Assembly (NCBI GenBank): GCA_016841325.1
Contig: JAENZJ010000028.1
Location: forward strand, 1-41,489
Reading direction: 5' to 3'
Source of the DNA: Thermincola carboxydiphila
GTDB taxonomy: Bacteria > Bacillota > Thermincolia > Thermincolales > UBA2595
Length of the DNA: 41,489 bases
Positions within the stretch are counted from its first letter, which is position 1, and each line of letters begins with the position of its first letter. Shown piece after piece: positions 15,427 through 23,874 of this stretch. Under the pieces are notes generated by a model. That model searched no databases and was not told where the DNA came from. It saw only the letters and a list, made by a program, of their open reading frames with translations. Both the position numbers and the translations under genes were made by a program.

Positions 15427-16529
15427 TTCATTTCCCTCCCAATCTCCACAGCATTTGTATCAGCTGCCAGGACCTCACCGGCCATAGTGAAAAGGACCAC
15501 TCCAACCCGGAGTTCCCCGAATACGTGTTCCACAGCCCGGGAAGCCGCCCTGGCGGCAACCATGTCCATTACCTGAGTTAAGCCATTGTCCCTGAGTATC
15601 TCTAATGCCTCCTCCGAGGTATTGGCTTCCAACAGGCTTCTGATAACCTGCGGGCCTGCTCCCTCAAGGCCTGCAAGTGCAGCCAGGGTTTCCAGCCTGG
15701 CATCAGAAACCTTGTTGTGGGTATGAAAACAGCCTGCCGCCACCTTGGTAAGTTTACTGTGGTGTCCGATAAGGATAACATTTTTTATCCCCAGCCTGAC
15801 AGACTCTTTTAGCATAAATCCTACAAAATTACTCATCTGTACAACTGCTTCTGCCGGGATACCCAGCTTTGCGGCCCATTTTTCACCTAACCTGCCCGGC
15901 GTCAGACAGATGGTGGTATGCCCAAAGGCAATGGCCTGATTGATTTGGGGCACCAGTGATTTCCTAAAGGCTTCTTCAGACATTGGCTCAACAATTCCGG
16001 TTGTTCCCAGGATCGAAATTCCGCCTTCTATCCCCAGTTTGGGATTAAGGGTTTTCCTTGCTGCAGCGCCCCCTCCGGGAACACTGACCTCGATGATTAC
16101 CCCTGCACCCTCAGGGAGATATTTACTTACCGCATCTGTAATCATTTGCCGCGGTACAGGGTTAATAGCCGGTTCTCCCACAGGTACCTGCAGTCCTGGC
16201 TTGGTCACAGTCCCCACTCCGGGGCCTCCCGTTATGGTTACTCCCTCTTCCGCATGCTTACCGGCCCTGACCACTATTTTAAGCCCATTGGTCACATCAG
16301 GGTCATCTCCGGCGTCCTTGATTACTTCAGCTACTATATATCCATCTTCGGGAAAAACATTTTCGACAGGTACGGTAATTACCCTGCCCTGTGGATTAGT
16401 AATCCGGGCGGTTTCAATTACCTCATGCCGGTACAACATCATCACAGCAGCCTGGGCCGCCGCAGCCGCACTCGCTCCGGTGGTAATCCCCGGGCGGAGT
16501 TCCCTGTCAGCTCCCATAGGCATCCACAT
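15414..16529 (-). CDS. cbiD: cobalt-precorrin-5B C1-methyltransferase (CbiD)
   Basis: CbiD methylates C1 in the anaerobic pathway and has no aerobic counterpart of the same fold, so it marks this as the oxygen-independent route. The protein has up to 371 residues: LRPGITTGASAAAAAQAA near the N-terminus, GGPGVGTVTKPGL, and LIGHHSKLTKVAAGCFHTHN. Three ATGs (16529, 16523, 16517) are possible starts, all overlapping the end of cbiO; the first is listed. The stop is followed by the cbiE overlap. Confidence 0.92.
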   Translation of the reverse strand: MWMPMGADRELRPGITTGASAAAAAQAAVMMLYRHEVIETARITNPQGRVITVPVENVFPEDGYIVAEVIKDAGDDPDVTNGLKIVVRAGKHAEEGVTITGGPGVGTVTKPGLQVPVGEPAINPVPRQMITDAVSKYLPEGAGVIIEVSVPGGGAAARKTLNPKLGIEGGISILGTTGIVEPMSEEAFRKSLVPQINQAIAFGHTTICLTPGRLGEKWAAKLGIPAEAVVQMSNFVGFMLKESVRLGIKNVILIGHHSKLTKVAAGCFHTHNKVSDARLETLAALAGLEGAGPQVIRSLLEANTSEEALEILRDNGLTQVMDMVAARAASRAVEHVFGELRVGVVLFTMAGEVLAADTNAVEIGREMKWPI

Positions 16530-17358
16530 CCCCGTTTACATTGGAAAGAATCATCTTCCTGGCCTCCCCGATGGTAAGGGGCAGTTCAGCAACAGCCAGG
16601 TGGTCCCGGTTGGCCAGGATCTCAGCCAGGTGGGCAACCCTGGGGAGCCGCAGCTGAGCGCCCCGGACTATTTCCTTCCGGCTGAAAACCTCTGCAGGTG
16701 TCCCGGCCAGCAGGATATGTCCCATATGAAGGATAAAAATTCTGTCAGCATACAGGGGGACCAGGTCAACATCATGGGTTGCCATCAAAATGGAAATTCC
16801 TTCTTTTTTATTGAGTTTTACCAGTAACTGCATTATTTCCCTGACCCCGCCCGGGTCAAGACCTGCAGTGGGTTCATCCAGGATTATGATACCAGGCTTC
16901 ATAGCCAGAACTCCGGCAATGGCCGCCCTTTTCTTCTGACCGTAACTCAGGTAATGTACAGGTTTATTGATCAGGTGCGGTATCCCCACCATCTCCAGGG
17001 CGTCCCTGACTCTTTTGCTCACTTCATCAGGAGGCAGTTTCAGGTTAACCGGGCCAAAAGCTACATCATCCCCGACTGTAGGTGCAAACAACTGGTCATT
17101 GGGGTCCTGAAATACGAAGCCTATCCGCCTGTACAATTCTTCTCTGGAAAATTCCTGCAAAGGCCTGCCTTCTATATTAATGTCACCCTGCTCGGGTTTC
17201 AGCAGGCCGGTGATGACCTTGAAAAAGGTTGTTTTCCCGGAACCGTTGGGTCCCAGGAGTATGGTAAACTGACCCCCGGGGATTTGCAGGTTTACTCCTT
17301 CCAGAGCCTTGGTGCCATCACTGTAAGTGTACTGCACCTGGTGTACTTCCATAATCAT
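16507..17358 (-). CDS. cbiO: cobalt ECF transporter ATP-binding subunit (CbiO)
   Basis: CbiO is the ATPase of the CbiMNQO cobalt importer. It has 283 residues with Walker A GPNGSGKTT near residues 36-44, a Q-loop (VFQDPNDQLF), a signature LSYGQKKR, Walker B IIILDEPTAGLD and a switch His (MATHDVD). The C-terminal ~60 residues are specific to the group. An AGGAGG precedes the ATG. It follows cbiQ by 23 bp and overlaps cbiD. The protein is complete and should be active. Confidence 0.92.
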   Translation of the reverse strand: MIMEVHQVQYTYSDGTKALEGVNLQIPGGQFTILLGPNGSGKTTFFKVITGLLKPEQGDINIEGRPLQEFSREELYRRIGFVFQDPNDQLFAPTVGDDVAFGPVNLKLPPDEVSKRVRDALEMVGIPHLINKPVHYLSYGQKKRAAIAGVLAMKPGIIILDEPTAGLDPGGVREIMQLLVKLNKKEGISILMATHDVDLVPLYADRIFILHMGHILLAGTPAEVFSRKEIVRGAQLRLPRVAHLAEILANRDHLAVAELPLTIGEARKMILSNVNGDVDAYGS

Positions 17359-17381
17359 TAATACTTCCTCCTAAATTGACG

Positions 17382-18107
17382 TCAGGCGGTCTTTTTAAAT
17401 CTCTGTCCGGTAACTTCACCGTTATATCCCCGTGTCTGCATGGCTGCAAAAGTATTTTCCGCCCTGTCATAGGCCCGGATGAATACCATTGCCATAAGTG
17501 TACTGGTCGAATTTACAGCCTTTTTCCACCCTGCCGGATTCCTCCAGTCAGGGTAACCCAGCCTCATGGCCTGAGCCTGTCTGATCCGCATCCCTTCATC
17601 CCATAATACAAAGAGATACCGGTAGGTAAGCAGCAGAATCTCTACAATCACCCTGGGAATGCGGAACCAGAGGAGGGCATATCCCAATTCGTGTACAGGT
17701 GTGGTCAGGCTCAGACACAGCAGAATGGAGACACTGCTGATAATTCGCAGTAATACCGTTGTCCCCAGGACCAGGCCTTCCCGGTAAATTTCCAGTTCCA
17801 AACCAAGTACCTTCAGGCTTAAAACCTGGCTGCCCTGATGAAAAAACGTCATCAAAAGGAAAACCACAAATCCCAGGATTACAGGCGGCAGCATCCTGCC
17901 CAGCACAATTTTTAAGGGTGTCCTGACAGCCAGCATCAATGACGATGTCAGGGCAAATATGATAAGCGGCAGGATAAAACCAGGGAGAGCGATAACTGCG
18001 GTAAGGGCCAATACTGACAACGATACCTTGATCCTGGCATCCATTCTGGTAAAAACGTTATCCCTCTGGGCAAAAGCATCTACCATCAGATAGGAGTCCT
18101 TAACCAT
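17382..18107 (-). CDS. cbiQ: cobalt ECF transporter transmembrane subunit (CbiQ)
   Basis: CbiQ is the T component that couples CbiO to CbiMN. The 241-residue protein has about five to six membrane helices, and the cytoplasmic Ala-Arg coupling motifs are visible (YDRAENTFAAMQTRGY near the C-terminus). The ATG at 18107 overlaps the end of cbiN and follows GGGGAAGGAC; an earlier in-frame ATG at 18131 lacks a site. Its order cbiM-N-Q-O is the normal one. Confidence 0.9.
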   Translation of the reverse strand: MVKDSYLMVDAFAQRDNVFTRMDARIKVSLSVLALTAVIALPGFILPLIIFALTSSLMLAVRTPLKIVLGRMLPPVILGFVVFLLMTFFHQGSQVLSLKVLGLELEIYREGLVLGTTVLLRIISSVSILLCLSLTTPVHELGYALLWFRIPRVIVEILLLTYRYLFVLWDEGMRIRQAQAMRLGYPDWRNPAGWKKAVNSTSTLMAMVFIRAYDRAENTFAAMQTRGYNGEVTGQRFKKTA

Positions 18108-18390
18108 CGTCCTTCCCCGCCTTTGCAACAAATATTTTGTGCCACTGGTATCCTACCACTGCTCCGGCAGCAAAGCCCCCGGCTGCAAACAGAAACAGCC
18201 CCAGATTGCCTTCTATGTTTACCAGCGGTTCCTTTGCAGATACACCGGTTACCTCTTCCATTTTACTATCAACCAGGTCATCTGTCCCCTGCCACTTTTC
18301 ACCGGCTGATACTGTTAGTGGGAACATAAAAATTAACAGCATTATCAGCATTGGAGTCAATCTCTGGTATATATTTTTTGATTTTTGCAC
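18100..18390 (-). CDS. cbiN: cobalt transport auxiliary protein (CbiN)
   Basis: CbiN is the small two-helix partner of CbiM that is needed for cobalt uptake. The 96-residue protein has helices at about residues 13-31 and 62-81, with an extracytoplasmic loop between them (EKWQGTDDLVDSKMEEVTGV) that holds the family's GTDD element. The likely start is GTG at 18390, one base after the cbiM stop and 11 bases after GGAGGAGGG; a longer frame starting at 18426 overlaps cbiM. Confidence 0.87.
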   Translation of the reverse strand: MQKSKNIYQRLTPMLIMLLIFMFPLTVSAGEKWQGTDDLVDSKMEEVTGVSAKEPLVNIEGNLGLFLFAAGGFAAGAVVGYQWHKIFVAKAGKDDG

Positions 18391-18391
18391 T

Positions 18392-19078
18392 TTAGTTTTT
18401 TCCCTCCTCCACATCCTCAACCACACCCAGTTTCCTGAGGATATCAGGCCTGACTTTAGCTATATATGTGACCATCCCTCCGGTAACCAATCCTTCTAGC
18501 AGCGCCAGAGGAAGCTGGGTCGGCATAAATAGGGCCAGAAAAGTCAGGAAGGCCCTTAGCAATGATTGCTCATGTACTCCCGGCATTCCCAGGGCTAACT
18601 GAAATGAAGTGGACAAATAGACCGCCAGGTCCCCGAAAGCACCGGCCAAAAATGCCGCAATCCCCAGGGAAAGACCTGCTTTCCGGCCCAACCAGAAGAC
18701 CCCGAAGCCGGTCAGTGAGCCAACCACTCCCATGGAAAAGACATTGGCGCCAAGTGTTGATAAGCCGCCATGGGCAAAAAACAACGCCTGAAGCAGCAGG
18801 GCGACCACACTAAGTACCATACTCACAAAAGGGCCCACCAGAATGGCCGCCACAGGAGTCCCGGCCGGGTGAGATGAAGTGCCGGTGACCGGCACCGGAA
18901 TCGGCAGCAGGGAAATAAAGAAAACCGCTGCACTGACAAGTCCCAGTAAAGGTTTGTATGCCATTACCTTTTGGGTACGCTGGGTTATGTCATAGACCCC
19001 TTTGGCAACAAATACAGATGCTGCCCCGTACCAGGCTACCGCCCACTTTCCAACCAGAAATCCATCCTGTATATGCAT
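18392..19078 (-). CDS. cbiM: cobalt ECF transporter substrate-binding subunit (CbiM)
   Basis: CbiM binds Co2+ through its extreme N-terminus, with His2 as a ligand, so the start position matters. ATG at 19078 gives MHIQDGFL, matching the family MHIPDGFL; a TTG one codon upstream would displace His2. The 228-residue protein has about six to seven helices, with the second metal-site region (TGTSSHPAGTP). It is the first gene after the B12 riboswitch and terminator, so cobalt import is under B12 control. Confidence 0.92.
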   Translation of the reverse strand: MHIQDGFLVGKWAVAWYGAASVFVAKGVYDITQRTQKVMAYKPLLGLVSAAVFFISLLPIPVPVTGTSSHPAGTPVAAILVGPFVSMVLSVVALLLQALFFAHGGLSTLGANVFSMGVVGSLTGFGVFWLGRKAGLSLGIAAFLAGAFGDLAVYLSTSFQLALGMPGVHEQSLLRAFLTFLALFMPTQLPLALLEGLVTGGMVTYIAKVRPDILRKLGVVEDVEEGKN

Positions 19079-19152
19079 CAAACTTCAACTCCATTTTCAG
19101 ATAAAATTGGTGAAAGCTTATTTGCCCTTAATATACACCAATATAATGGGGA

Positions 19153-19183
19153 AAATTAAAAATCCCAGTCCGGGTAGACTGGG
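19153..19183 (-). terminator. intrinsic terminator of the cobalamin riboswitch
   Basis: On the minus strand CCCAGTC (19177-19183) pairs with GACTGGG (19164-19170) around a six-base loop, seven base pairs. The stem is followed by ATTTTTAATTTT. It lies between the B12 aptamer and cbiM, so it is the likely expression platform: B12-bound aptamer should favour termination. A short AGTAC/GTACT hairpin just upstream (19188-19201) could take part in the switching. Confidence 0.8.
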
Positions 19184-19248
19184 AAAAGTACAAAAGTACT
19201 CTTTCGATGTCCACCTCCCTTTCAATCGAAGGTATAGCGGTGTACCTT

Positions 19249-19411
19249 AGATAGGCAGGTCTCCTGACTTCCAGTTCATCGTCCCCCGCGCCTTCCCGGG
19301 CCTAAGCCCAGTGGCATATAGTGCGGGTTCCTCCCTGTTACAGTGGCGGGACCGTGCTGGATTTGCACCAGCTTCCCTTTTCAACCCTGTTACGGGTCAC
19401 CTATCCGCGTG
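19249..19411 (-). promoter_or_regulatory. cobalamin (AdoCbl) riboswitch
   Basis: On the minus strand the region shows the signature order of the B12 aptamer. It starts with GATAGGTG and a conserved GGGAAGCTGGTGCAAATCC segment with its partner CCAGC. Next comes the GCCACTGTAA core. It ends with the B12 box, GTCAGGAGACCTGCC, near 19253-19269. A hairpin (AAGGTA/TACCTT, near 19229-19248) and the intrinsic terminator follow before cbiM. The family and its role in repressing cobalt import and B12 synthesis genes are well known. Confidence 0.93.
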
Positions 19412-19438
19412 TATTCAAATCGTATTTAATGTTATCTT

Positions 19439-19467
19439 ATTATATCACCTTCAAATTATTCCTTCAA
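19439..19467 (-). promoter_or_regulatory. sigma-A promoter of the cobalamin operon
   Basis: On the minus strand TTGAAG (19462-19467) and a perfect TATAAT (19439-19444) are separated by exactly 17 bp. Transcription would start near 19432, about 20 bp before the aptamer. The -35 box lies only 23 bp after the stop of the DnaC-like gene, so read-through from that gene into the operon is also possible. Confidence 0.75.
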
Positions 19468-19490
19468 GGGTTGTTTAAATGTTTTGCAAA

Positions 19491-20243
19491 TTACTTTGCA
19501 TTTGCTTCCTTTTCATGTCTCCTGACAATACGTATATCTGTCTCTACCAATAACCGGTAAACCTTACACATCTGAATTACTCTTGATGTAGTCCGCTCAC
19601 CAAGGTGCTCTTCCAGTTCAGCCAGGTCCAGATTTGTCGTAATTACAGTGGGAAGCCTGTTATTCATCCGGTAGTTGAGGATAGAATAAATCTTATTGGC
19701 AGTCCAGTCAGTATAATTATGAGCCCCCAGATCGTCCAGGACCAGGACCTCCACTTTCCTGGCGGTATCCATCAGGTCCTGCTCGGTGAATTCATGGGAA
19801 CGGTCATATGTAGCCCTGATCTGGTCCAGGAGGTCCGGAACAACGACAAACAGCACCTCCTTACCACAATCCAGGAGGGCATTGGCTATGGCACAGGCCA
19901 AAAATGTTTTGCCACTGCCTACCGGTCCGGTCAGCAGGATGCCGTCAGGAACTATGTTGTCCCTAATGTCCCTGGTAAACTTCTGAGCTGCTGCAAAAGC
20001 TGCAGCGGCATTATCATAGTAGGTCCTCCCGTTAAAGGAATCCCTGTGGTTTTTGGAATAATACCTGGAACTAAACTGGCTGAAATTGTACTGCTGCATT
20101 TCCCCGCTCATCCGGGAATTCCTGAATTTAAGCCTGATATTCCTGTGCAGCATGCACTTGCACGGCCTGGCTGTTTCACTGTCTATAATAATAATCCCTC
20201 TGCCTTGACAGAGGGGACAATTATCATGGTCTTTTTTCAACAC
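19491..20243 (-). CDS. DnaC/DnaI-like replicative helicase loader ATPase
   Basis: DnaI/DnaC proteins load the replicative helicase. The 250-residue protein has an N-terminal Cys cluster (CPLCQG...CKC, residues 9-30) that probably binds zinc, as in DnaI. It then has an AAA+ core with Walker A TGPVGSGKTF near 105-114 and Walker B VLVLDDLG. Sensor I is TVITTNLD, and an Arg finger region is GERTTSRVIQMC. The start is TTG after AGGAGGAAGAG. It is 12 bp after the DnaD gene, a pairing common in Firmicutes. Confidence 0.82.
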   Translation of the reverse strand: MLKKDHDNCPLCQGRGIIIIDSETARPCKCMLHRNIRLKFRNSRMSGEMQQYNFSQFSSRYYSKNHRDSFNGRTYYDNAAAAFAAAQKFTRDIRDNIVPDGILLTGPVGSGKTFLACAIANALLDCGKEVLFVVVPDLLDQIRATYDRSHEFTEQDLMDTARKVEVLVLDDLGAHNYTDWTANKIYSILNYRMNNRLPTVITTNLDLAELEEHLGERTTSRVIQMCKVYRLLVETDIRIVRRHEKEANAK

Positions 20244-20255
20244 TCTTCCTCCTAA

Positions 20256-21050
20256 TTAGCTGAGGTACAAAAGTCTGAACTTGTCTTTCCTCTTGTCGTG
20301 ACTGGTTATTTTCCTGCGCACCTGCTTTGCGGACTGCCGCTGGCGGAAATTTGATTCATAACTAAGGACATCATCAATTGTCTTTAAATTATTTTTATGC
20401 CATTCCAGCAGAATACTGTCTATGTATTTGAAGTTGTGTTTGCCCAGCAAAACTGCCCTCCTCAGGGCCTCAAAAATCAGTTCAGTCTGGTCACCATACT
20501 CATTAAGCCAAAGGTCCACCTGTTCTATTTCCATTGGTGAAAGCATGCGGCCAAACTCCTTCTCAAAACCCTTGCAGACTTTGGCAAAAGAAGCTTTTCT
20601 CTCTTTCCTGCCGGCTCCGGGTTTCTGTTTCTGTTCAGTCAGGTTCTTTTTCATCTGCTGGTATGTCTTTACCTTCTCACAGGCCCAGAACTCGGAGATC
20701 TTTTCAAACAGAGGCTCATAGCAGTAAAAGGGTACTATCTCATCAGTTTCATCATTGTAATAATGTTTAATACTGATGATGCCTTTTTCTTTTAAATTTT
20801 CAAGGTCATTTTGAATCTTTGCCCTGTCTGCAGACATATAGGATTCAAGGATGTCTGGTGTGGGGAAATGCTGGTTAGCTGCCGTCTGAAGATGCATTAG
20901 CTGGATTATCAACATCATTTCAGTGTCAGTGATACCGATTTTCTGATAGTATTTTAATAAAAGGTTAGGGACGCCTGTCATTCCTTCCAGTGTCAAATCA
21001 GAACCAAACGCTGCTGTAATATTGCCTTTTCTGTCCCTGGTATTGCTCAT
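20256..21050 (-). CDS. dnaD: DnaD-domain replication initiation protein
   Basis: DnaD family proteins remodel DNA and help the primosome. The 264-residue protein has an N-terminal winged-helix region (ILESYMSADRAKIQNDLENLKEKGIISI, about 65-95) that matches DnaD/DnaB-N folds. A charged linker rich in Lys/Gln/Ala is followed by the C-terminal DnaD domain, including the YIDSILLEWHKNN motif (YxxxIxxxW). The ATG follows GGGGGAG. It is upstream of the DnaC-like loader, as expected for a replication restart module. Confidence 0.85.
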   Translation of the reverse strand: MSNTRDRKGNITAAFGSDLTLEGMTGVPNLLLKYYQKIGITDTEMMLIIQLMHLQTAANQHFPTPDILESYMSADRAKIQNDLENLKEKGIISIKHYYNDETDEIVPFYCYEPLFEKISEFWACEKVKTYQQMKKNLTEQKQKPGAGRKERKASFAKVCKGFEKEFGRMLSPMEIEQVDLWLNEYGDQTELIFEALRRAVLLGKHNFKYIDSILLEWHKNNLKTIDDVLSYESNFRQRQSAKQVRRKITSHDKRKDKFRLLYLS

Positions 21051-21086
21051 CTGACTACTCCCCCGATCGATCAGTTAACCTAATTC

Positions 21087-22145
21087 CTAAAGAATTTTTG
21101 TAATAAACAATGTTTTTTCCTCACTGAGGTCTACCTGTCTGGGATAATCCAGGCGGTTATTTGCCTTGTCATAGAATACTTTTACGATAGGCCTTGGCGC
21201 CATTGTTTTCTGGACATTTACCACGATACCGATTTCACCTGTACTGAGCTTGACTATGCTTCCCAGGGGGTAGGCAAAAATACTTCCTGTAAAAGCCTTA
21301 ACCACTCTGGCATCAAAATAGATATTGCCTGCCCCATAGAGAAACTCCATCGCCTCATGGGGCAAGTACTTTTGTTTGTATGAAATCCCTCTGGTAACAT
21401 CATCATACACATCAGCAACAGCAACAATACGCGAAAAAAGGTCTATGTTTTCACCGGCAAGTTTATTGATGTACCCGCTTCCATCCCACCTTTCGTGATG
21501 GTAAAGGGCTGCCCTGGCAATGCTGACATCAAACTCCATTTCCCGCAGGATGTGGTAACCGTGCTTGGTGTGGTCCTCATAGGCCTTGCTTTCTTCAGGA
21601 GTACGGTCTTCCTTTTTGGCGATTATCTCCCCGGGAACAGCCTTTTTGCCAATATCATGGACCATAGCTGCCTTGCCCAGCTGGACCAGCCTCTCCCGGT
21701 CCAGCTTAAAAACATCGCCCATGATTAGAGACAGTACACAGACTGTAATAGAATGGTTGAGGGTATTATCATCAACTGTTCTCAGGTCAAGATAGAGATT
21801 AGCCACCTTTTCATCTGTAATGACCTCATCAAGAATGCCTGAGAGCGAGTCATAACGATCCTTAACACTCCCCAGGCGCTCCCCGAAAATATCAGCCGGC
21901 AAAAAATGCCCCAATACCTGAAGGGCCTCTGAATGGACTCGGTTAATCAGGACATCATCCGGATCAACACTTATGGTGTTCTCATCATTGACAAAAACTG
22001 TCAGGATCTGCATTTCCTTTAAACGGTCAATCAGTTCCCGGGTCAATTTTGTCCCTTCTGCAAGGAGTACCCTGCCGTTTGCCGCAAATACAGTTTCTGC
22101 AAGTACCATTCCGGGTTCCAGATTATCAGGAATAAGTTGTTTCAT
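21087..22145 (-). CDS. HD-GYP domain protein (putative c-di-GMP phosphodiesterase)
   Basis: HD-GYP proteins hydrolyse cyclic-di-GMP. The 352-residue protein has an N-terminal domain with no recognised fold (1-110), then the HD core: HSITVCVLSL, MVHDIGKKAVP with the HD pair, EDHTKHGYHIL, HHERWDGSGY and VADVYDDVT. The GYP signature is GYI, a Pro-to-Ile change, while the metal ligands are kept. A beta-rich C-terminal domain of about 70 residues follows (LGSIVKLSTGEIGIVVN). The ATG follows AAAGGGGGG. It lies before DnaD with 36 bp between, so it could be a separate unit. Confidence 0.82.
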   Translation of the reverse strand: MKQLIPDNLEPGMVLAETVFAANGRVLLAEGTKLTRELIDRLKEMQILTVFVNDENTISVDPDDVLINRVHSEALQVLGHFLPADIFGERLGSVKDRYDSLSGILDEVITDEKVANLYLDLRTVDDNTLNHSITVCVLSLIMGDVFKLDRERLVQLGKAAMVHDIGKKAVPGEIIAKKEDRTPEESKAYEDHTKHGYHILREMEFDVSIARAALYHHERWDGSGYINKLAGENIDLFSRIVAVADVYDDVTRGISYKQKYLPHEAMEFLYGAGNIYFDARVVKAFTGSIFAYPLGSIVKLSTGEIGIVVNVQKTMAPRPIVKVFYDKANNRLDYPRQVDLSEEKTLFITKIL

Positions 22146-22235
22146 GCCGGCCCCCCTTTAAATGAATCAAACAGTCAAAAACAATCTGTTTGTGAGAGAG
22201 TTCTACAAAAAATACCAAAAATCCTCCTGCATATT

Positions 22236-22259
22236 AAAGATTCAATTTTGCGAATCTTT
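22236..22259. other. inverted repeat between the HD-GYP and PHP genes
   Basis: AAAGATTC at 22236-22243 and GAATCTTT at 22252-22259 form an eight-base-pair stem with an eight-base loop, 12 bp past the PHP gene stop. There is no clear T-tract on the minus strand, so it is at best a weak terminator. Nothing else recognisable lies in this 125-bp gap. Confidence 0.35.
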
Positions 22260-22270
22260 CCGTAAAAACA

Positions 22271-23122
22271 TCACATTTCTTCAACTAGCCTTGGTTTTCG
22301 CCTCTCATAGACAGAAAATTTTATTCCGATTTTTTTTGCAGACTCGACAGCAGGAAAAATATTTCTCCCAAGCTCACTTATCCGGTGACAATCAGAACCG
22401 ATGGTAAAGTTACTGACCCCTTTTTCCACCGCCATCATTAAGATCTGTTCCGCAGGATAAAACAGTCCCCGGTTATGTCGTAATGCTGAGGTGTTCAGTT
22501 CTAGGCCGGTGCCGTTCTTTACCATCAATGTCAGTACTTCATCTATATGGCTTTGGTACATCAATTCCGTTGCTTCACCATAAAACGGTGTTCCATGCCT
22601 CCGGTAAACATCCAGGTGGCCTATCACATCAAATAATCCCGAAGCTACTGCCGCTGCAAGTGTTCTAAAATACGCACCGGCAGCCTCCTGAAGGTTTTTC
22701 CCCCTGAAGTAACCGGGGCTTTCTGTTTCTGAGGAAATAGCAATGTGGTCCAGGCAGTGTACAGATCCAATAACAAAATCAAAAGGGTATTGCGAAATGA
22801 CACCTTCAATGTTTCTTTCCAGTCCAAGGTCAAAACCCGCTTCCAACCCTGCTTTGACAATTAGCCCGTCTTTCCGAAACATCCCTGCACACATGGCAAT
22901 GTCCTTAAAATACCTGTTCAGCCATTCAGGCGGATGCATAGGCACTATTCTGCCATCACACCTGACAAACCAGTCAAGATCAGCCCTTGAAGGGTCAAAT
23001 TCACAGTGAGTGGTGAAACATATCTCCCTGAGACCCAGTTCCAGGGCTTTGATACAGTATTCTTCAAGGGAATACGGGTCGGCATCAATTGAATAGCCGG
23101 GATGGATATGGTAGTCAATCAT
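22271..23122 (-). CDS. PHP-domain histidinol-phosphatase-like protein
   Basis: PHP phosphoesterases bind three metals. The 283-residue protein starts MIDYHIHPGYSIDADPYSLEEYC, which holds the first metal pair (HxH), and CFTTHCEFDP the next His. Further His and Asp come from VIGSVHCLD, DVIGHLDVYRRHG and TIGSDCHRISELG. This order matches HisK-type histidinol-phosphate phosphatases (about 270 residues), but the gene is not in a histidine operon, so the substrate is uncertain. The ATG start comes after AAAGGAGAAT. Confidence 0.83.
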   Translation of the reverse strand: MIDYHIHPGYSIDADPYSLEEYCIKALELGLREICFTTHCEFDPSRADLDWFVRCDGRIVPMHPPEWLNRYFKDIAMCAGMFRKDGLIVKAGLEAGFDLGLERNIEGVISQYPFDFVIGSVHCLDHIAISSETESPGYFRGKNLQEAAGAYFRTLAAAVASGLFDVIGHLDVYRRHGTPFYGEATELMYQSHIDEVLTLMVKNGTGLELNTSALRHNRGLFYPAEQILMMAVEKGVSNFTIGSDCHRISELGRNIFPAVESAKKIGIKFSVYERRKPRLVEEM

Positions 23123-23145
23123 ATTGATTCTCCTTTAACCGTGTT

Positions 23146-23874
23146 CTATGGCTGATTTTCCGGCTGAGGCGGTATCAGGTCCTGACAAAACCTGTCCACA
23201 GCTTCATGTATTAAGGCAGCCACAGTATCCTGCGCGGAAATCAGTATTTCTCTGTCATGCTCATTTGTAATAAACCCTGTTTCAATAAGAACGGAAGGCA
23301 TCGGATTATCCCTGATAACCGTAAAATTCTTCTTTTCCACCTGTCTCTTTTTGGGGCCAAGGGTATTCAGGCGGGCCTGTATTTCACTGGCAAGCCCTGC
23401 TGAAATGTCATCAGAATAAAATACAATAGCTCCGGAAACACGGGAATCCCGGTGACTGTTGGTATGGATGCTTAACAGTAGGTGCCCCTTCTGTTCAGCG
23501 GCAAATTCCTTTCTCTCCATGAGATTTGCCCACTGTTCAGAATAAGTCATTCTTTTCTCCGGCACAATTCCATTATCACCATTGCGCGTCAGCCTGACTT
23601 TTACCCCATTGGCCTCTAAACGTTCTTTCAGGGCCAGGGCCAATTCCATATTCAGGTCTGATTCCCGGTACCTGCCGGATACCGCCCCCGGGTCGGCTCC
23701 TCCGTGGCCCGGATCACTAATAACAGTTTTCCCCTTCAGGCCCGGTAAAAAGATCTCCTTTTTCTACCTGAACTGGGCATACGAATCAGATGCCTTCATT
23801 AATCCTGCTGCCAGCAAGACTATCACTGCAATTATAATTATTCTCCTGGATAATAAGACTATTCTTATTTTCAC
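23146..23874 (-). pseudogene. cwlD: cwlD-like N-acetylmuramoyl-L-alanine amidase, interrupted by an in-frame TAG
   Basis: CwlD is the amidase that helps make the muramic delta-lactam of spore cortex. Read as one frame from GTG at 23874 (GGGGAG upstream) the gene has 243 codons, the normal CwlD size, but codon 37 is TAG (23764-23766). Before it lies a membrane anchor (RRIIIIAVIVLLAAGLM). After it comes an intact Amidase_3 domain with the zinc site HGG (DPGHGGADPGA), a second His (SIHTNS) and the catalytic Glu (LIETGF). AAAAAGGAG follows the TAG, but no ATG, GTG or TTG starts in frame before the DPGHGG motif; the first ATG (23649) would delete it. Either a recent nonsense mutation, a sequencing error or readthrough. 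Confidence 0.75.

Noticed and set aside
15940..16827. Long plus-strand open frame antisense to cbiD/cbiO
   Set aside because: It spans the junction of two well-supported genes and encodes low-complexity Pro/Ser/Thr-rich sequence.
19106..19142. ATTGGTG/CACCAAT inverted repeat before cbiM as a second switch
   Set aside because: Arms are short, far apart and not placed over the ribosome site; the terminator already explains regulation.
23764..23766. Pyrrolysine insertion at the cwlD TAG
   Set aside because: TAG is the normal stop of tadB, tadC, the TadE-like gene, cbiX, cbiT and cbiG here, and CwlD is not a known Pyl protein; no pyl genes are visible.
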